Below are positions 24,867 through 27,500 of a stretch of 27,500 nt of DNA, piece by piece. Source of the DNA: Symbiodinium natans (Eukaryota > Sar > Dinophyceae > Suessiales > Symbiodiniaceae). The notes under the pieces are model-generated. The model was not told the DNA's origin, made no database searches, and worked only from the letters and a program-made list of their open reading frames with translations. The stretch is from contig CAJNDS010001802.1 in NCBI GenBank assembly GCA_905221605.1, positions 187,501 through 215,000 of the forward strand, read 5' to 3'. A program made the position numbers and the translations under genes. The first letter of the stretch is position 1; the number at the start of each line of letters is the position of its first letter.

Positions 24867-25264
24867 CAGCCCGTTTCCCCAAAACCTGTGTTCGCCACCC
24901 GGAAATCGACCGGGTTTGCTGCGTTTCGTGGCGGAGCCTCCGGGTGCCCTGTATACCCTTCAGGTTGTAAGCTTCGCTTAGGTAAGATACTCCGCTAGCT
25001 CCTCAGGGGCTAGCTTTCGTGATTTCCTCCCCTCTCGTCCCGCCGGCTCTCGGCCTGCGCCCTGTCCTTTATCCGGGGGGTTTTCTCGTCTGCGTCATCT
25101 GCTTGCCCGGGTTTTGGCCAGCCTTTGGCTTTGAGCCCTCAACCCTCGTCCCTGGACTCTGAATATGCTACCATAAATCCGACACACATGAGCTCAAAAC
25201 CGACACCCGATAGCAGATGCCTCAGCCAAGCCCAAATCACAATCCTCACACCCCAAGCAAGCCT

Positions 25265-25380
25265 CAACGCTACCAGCCCCCCTTAACGCCCCCCTTAACC
25301 CCTCCTCAACCCCCCCCTTAACCCCCCCTTGACCCCCCGCACCCCCTAACCCCCCAACCCCCCTACCCCCCGGGCCCCGG
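25265..25380. repeat. C-rich (G-rich on minus) degenerate telomere-like tract
   Basis: Plus strand shows CCCCCTTAA, CCCCCTTGA and CCCCCTAA words with long C runs, i.e. TTAAGGGGG-like on the minus strand. It abuts the candidate exon 25383-25443. Strong G-quadruplex potential on the minus strand. Confidence 0.8.
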
Positions 25381-25382
25381 TT

Positions 25383-25443
25383 GGCCTCCACGTCCTTGTC
25401 AGGCACATCCACGAGGCCGATGTCCTCCAACTCCAGCGGAGGC
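25383..25443 (-). CDS. Candidate short acidic exon
   Basis: After GTGAG it reads PPLELEDIGLVDVPDKDVEA, then NR. It is followed on the minus strand by a G-rich, telomere-like degenerate intron. Supported only by composition and the AG|G acceptor. Confidence 0.35.
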
Positions 25444-26769
25444 CTCACGGATCTTCTGCCCTGAAACCCCTGAAGGCCTAAACCTTACTGCATTCGTGGG
25501 ACAGTTTGTTGGCAAGTTTGTTGGAAGTTCTAGGGCTTCTCCACGGGTGGGTTGAAGCCCAACACGGTTCTCAAGAGTTCCGAAAGTCAGGTGCTTAATG
25601 AGGTTGTAAGTACTTGCAAGTTCTGTATTGAGGAGATGCTTCAGGATCGAAGCGTCTGGGGCCGAACTCTGTCCTTCTTTTCCCTTAAAGACTGAAGATG
25701 CCTATACTGTGAGGACCTGCTTCTGTCTGCTGCACAGGGCACAGGGGCAACCGCCAGAAGTCGACCTCGGCACGAAGTGGCGCGCGCTGCGGCACCTCTG
25801 AGTTTGAGGCTCAGGCACGTCAGGGAATCTTAGGGGGTTCGGGGTTGTAGGGTTTAGGGTTTAGGGTTCAGGGTTTAGGGTTTAGGGTTTAGGGATTAGG
25901 GCCGATTAGGGTGGGTGCGTGCTGAGGTTTCAGGCCTGCTCTCTTGCAGCCGTTTCTTGCTGTTCAGCTCATACGTTGGTTGCATCATGTTCTATGTATG
26001 CACGGCTTCAGGCAGATTGCCTCCCCACAGCATTCGGCTCTAGAGGATTTGGGGTTCGGCTCACATTCCTCAAACTACCCGAATCACCCTGGGACCATCT
26101 TCCTTCCGGCTTGGTCCTTGCCTCCCTTAACGGAGTCTTGGGCCTAGGCTTCGGGCGTATGATGCCTGAGGTGCGGAGAGTCTGTAAGCAGGGTGAACCC
26201 TTCACCCCCTCCCCGCTTGGCAATGCTTGCAGTCCCTGTTCGGGTCTTCTTGGGTCCAGGTCTCCTGCCTCCAAGGCGGCCGAGGGTAGAGGCAAGTGCC
26301 AAAACGCGAAAGCCATGGTTGCCGGGCTTTGCCAGCTGCGGAGTGAGGATAAAACGTGGTAAAACTTGTTGCGCTGAGTCAAGACTTCTGTCGCGTCAGG
26401 TCTTCTGCAGCCGTGGCTGCATGGATGTCAGGGTCGTCTGTTTTAAGGCTTAAGGTTCTATATTCATCCAGAACAAGTTGAGTTCATGAAACAGTTGGTG
26501 CTGGTCTTCCCATCCACATCCTAAACCCAGACACCCACACTTGCATGTTCCCGTCTGAGGCTTCACAGCTGCACCATGCAGCCGAGGCATGCATCTTTCA
26601 GGCTTGCCAAGGTCAAGATCAAGACTCCTTGTGTCCTCTGTCTGAGTCTGCCTTCCTGACTACGAAGATGCACTGTCTGAGACGGAAGCAAGCTCCAGCA
26701 CTTCATCTCCTCAATTAATTTACCCCTCTTTACAGAACCTGTAACAATTCGTGAGGCAACACTCGGGGC
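25444..26769. other. Gap within the presumed right-edge gene
   Basis: Apart from the TTTAGGG tract at 25847, only weak minus-strand pieces (e.g. ETWTQEDPNR near 26250). No reliable exon. Confidence 0.45.
25847..25912 (+). repeat. TTTAGGG tract
   Basis: About eight units, with TTCAGGG and ATTAGGG variants, G-rich strand on plus. Confidence 0.9.
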
Positions 26770-26826
26770 AACCCTGCCCACAAACTCAAGCAGCCAACTT
26801 GCTCCGAAGCGCGCCTGAATGACCAC
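26770..26826 (-). CDS. Candidate exon, right-edge gene
   Basis: After GCTTACAG the frame reads VVIQARFGASWLLEFVGR. Its right end is uncertain (GC or GT donor near 26770-26773). It looks like an amphipathic helix rich in aromatic residues. Confidence 0.4.
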
Positions 26827-26888
26827 CTGTAAGCACCAGATCTTCAGGTGCTTCGTATTCCTTAACCCTAAACCCTCAACCCGAACTC
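26827..26888 (-). other. 62-base candidate intron containing a telomere-like core and a small hairpin
   Basis: It lies between two phase-0 exons (GA...AG). It holds CCTTAACCCTAAACCCT on plus and a 7-bp inverted repeat, AAGCACC/GGTGCTT, close to the acceptor. Depends on the two flanking exon calls being right. Confidence 0.4.
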
Positions 26889-26948
26889 ATCGTAAATCAC
26901 TCGAGCAAGCGCATATTCTGGCGCTGCCTGAGCTGTTGCATCAGGCTC
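26889..26948 (-). CDS. Candidate exon, right-edge gene
   Basis: 20 codons after GGTGGAG read EPDATAQAAPEYALARVIYD, ending at a GA donor. It joins the exon at 26826 in phase 0 over a 62-base intron that contains a short telomere-like tract. Domain not recognised. Confidence 0.4.
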
Positions 26949-27500
26949 CTCCACCGAATTATCCAGGTTCATTCGGTGATCACGGGCGGAGAACACCGGC
27001 CGGTGGCACACAAATCGCAAACAGGACGAGGTGGTCCGCGTCCGATAATGCTCCATGTCATGGCCAGCTTGCTTGTGACAAGAGCTGCAGTACACAATCA
27101 GCAGATCACACCCAAAACCTCCTGTCTTTCGCGCAGCGTCCCACAAGGGTCTCGCAGTCCACGTACAAAAGCATGGGGGGGGCGGTAGAACTGCATGCGC
27201 CCGGGTAGAGTAGGTAGAGTGGAGCACCAGCAAAGCCTCTGCGTCAACAGAACCACAGGGATGGGGCCAACTTTGAGGTTCACTTGGGTAGCGCTAAGTT
27301 ATAAGTAAAGCTTTATAAGTGAATGTCAGACGTCACAGTTAGAACTACTAATCAATACCAAGGACACTCCAAGTATGAGCCCATGTCCAGGTCGGAGAAT
27401 AAGAGCCTCTGACGGCGACGTTCGGCAGCTCCATCACCGACATAGTGGACGTGCACGCGTGCCCATACTTTGGCATTCTGACAACTCCTGCTGTTGCGTG
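26949..27500. other. Right edge, nothing firm
   Basis: Open frames on both strands without recognisable domains. AT-rich patch with TTATAAGT direct repeats near 27297-27320. Confidence 0.45.

Overview
The window looks like nuclear DNA of a dinoflagellate. A Suessiales or Symbiodiniaceae type is my guess, but the species cannot be read from the sequence. The evidence is: plant/alveolate-type TTTAGGG/CCCTAAA tracts scattered internally; many short exons separated by introns that mostly start with GC or GA rather than GT and end in AG, usually followed by G; long microsatellites; and protein types common in dinoflagellates (a one-repeat voltage-gated channel with an EF-hand-like tail, and a PAN/Apple-domain membrane protein). 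Nothing prokaryotic is present. Simple ORF calls mislead here because most exons are only 35-200 bases long. The exon models below were built by hand from reading frame, splice-site phase and family resemblance.

Every gene I can support lies on the minus strand, so the window resembles one unidirectional gene array. Right to left (transcription order) it holds: (1) a fragmentary gene at the right edge (exons 26889-26948 and 26770-26826, then possible exons near 25.4, 24.5 and 23.5 kb); (2) an apparently single-exon secreted or membrane protein (21496-22695) built of six C-x24-C modules; (3) a PAN/Apple-domain type I membrane protein (18669-20407, three exons); (4) an unrecognised multi-exon gene with a cysteine-rich exon (about 15741-17956); (5) an unrecognised helical protein (11553-12983); (6) an orphan terminal exon (10724-10877); (7) a voltage-gated cation channel of at least 17 exons (3370-9364). 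In the channel S1-S2, S3, S4, S5, pore, S6, an EF-hand-like region and a C-terminal helix can be followed exon by exon in consistent phase.

Non-coding content is large. It includes a 390-bp telomere-like array with a TTAAGGG variant (2378-2770), smaller telomere-like tracts (several inside introns), a 260-bp AGC-type repeat in a channel intron, about 900 bp of ACTCCT and ACT repeats (14588-15486), TA-rich repeats, a 49-bp minisatellite (23848-24002), and a perfect 27-bp inverted repeat able to form a hairpin (23226-23301).

The genes do not form an obvious pathway. The two most interesting items are the channel, whose introns nearly all have non-GT donors, and the C-x24-C repeat protein, in which all twelve cysteines fall into six pairs of identical spacing arranged as two triplets.
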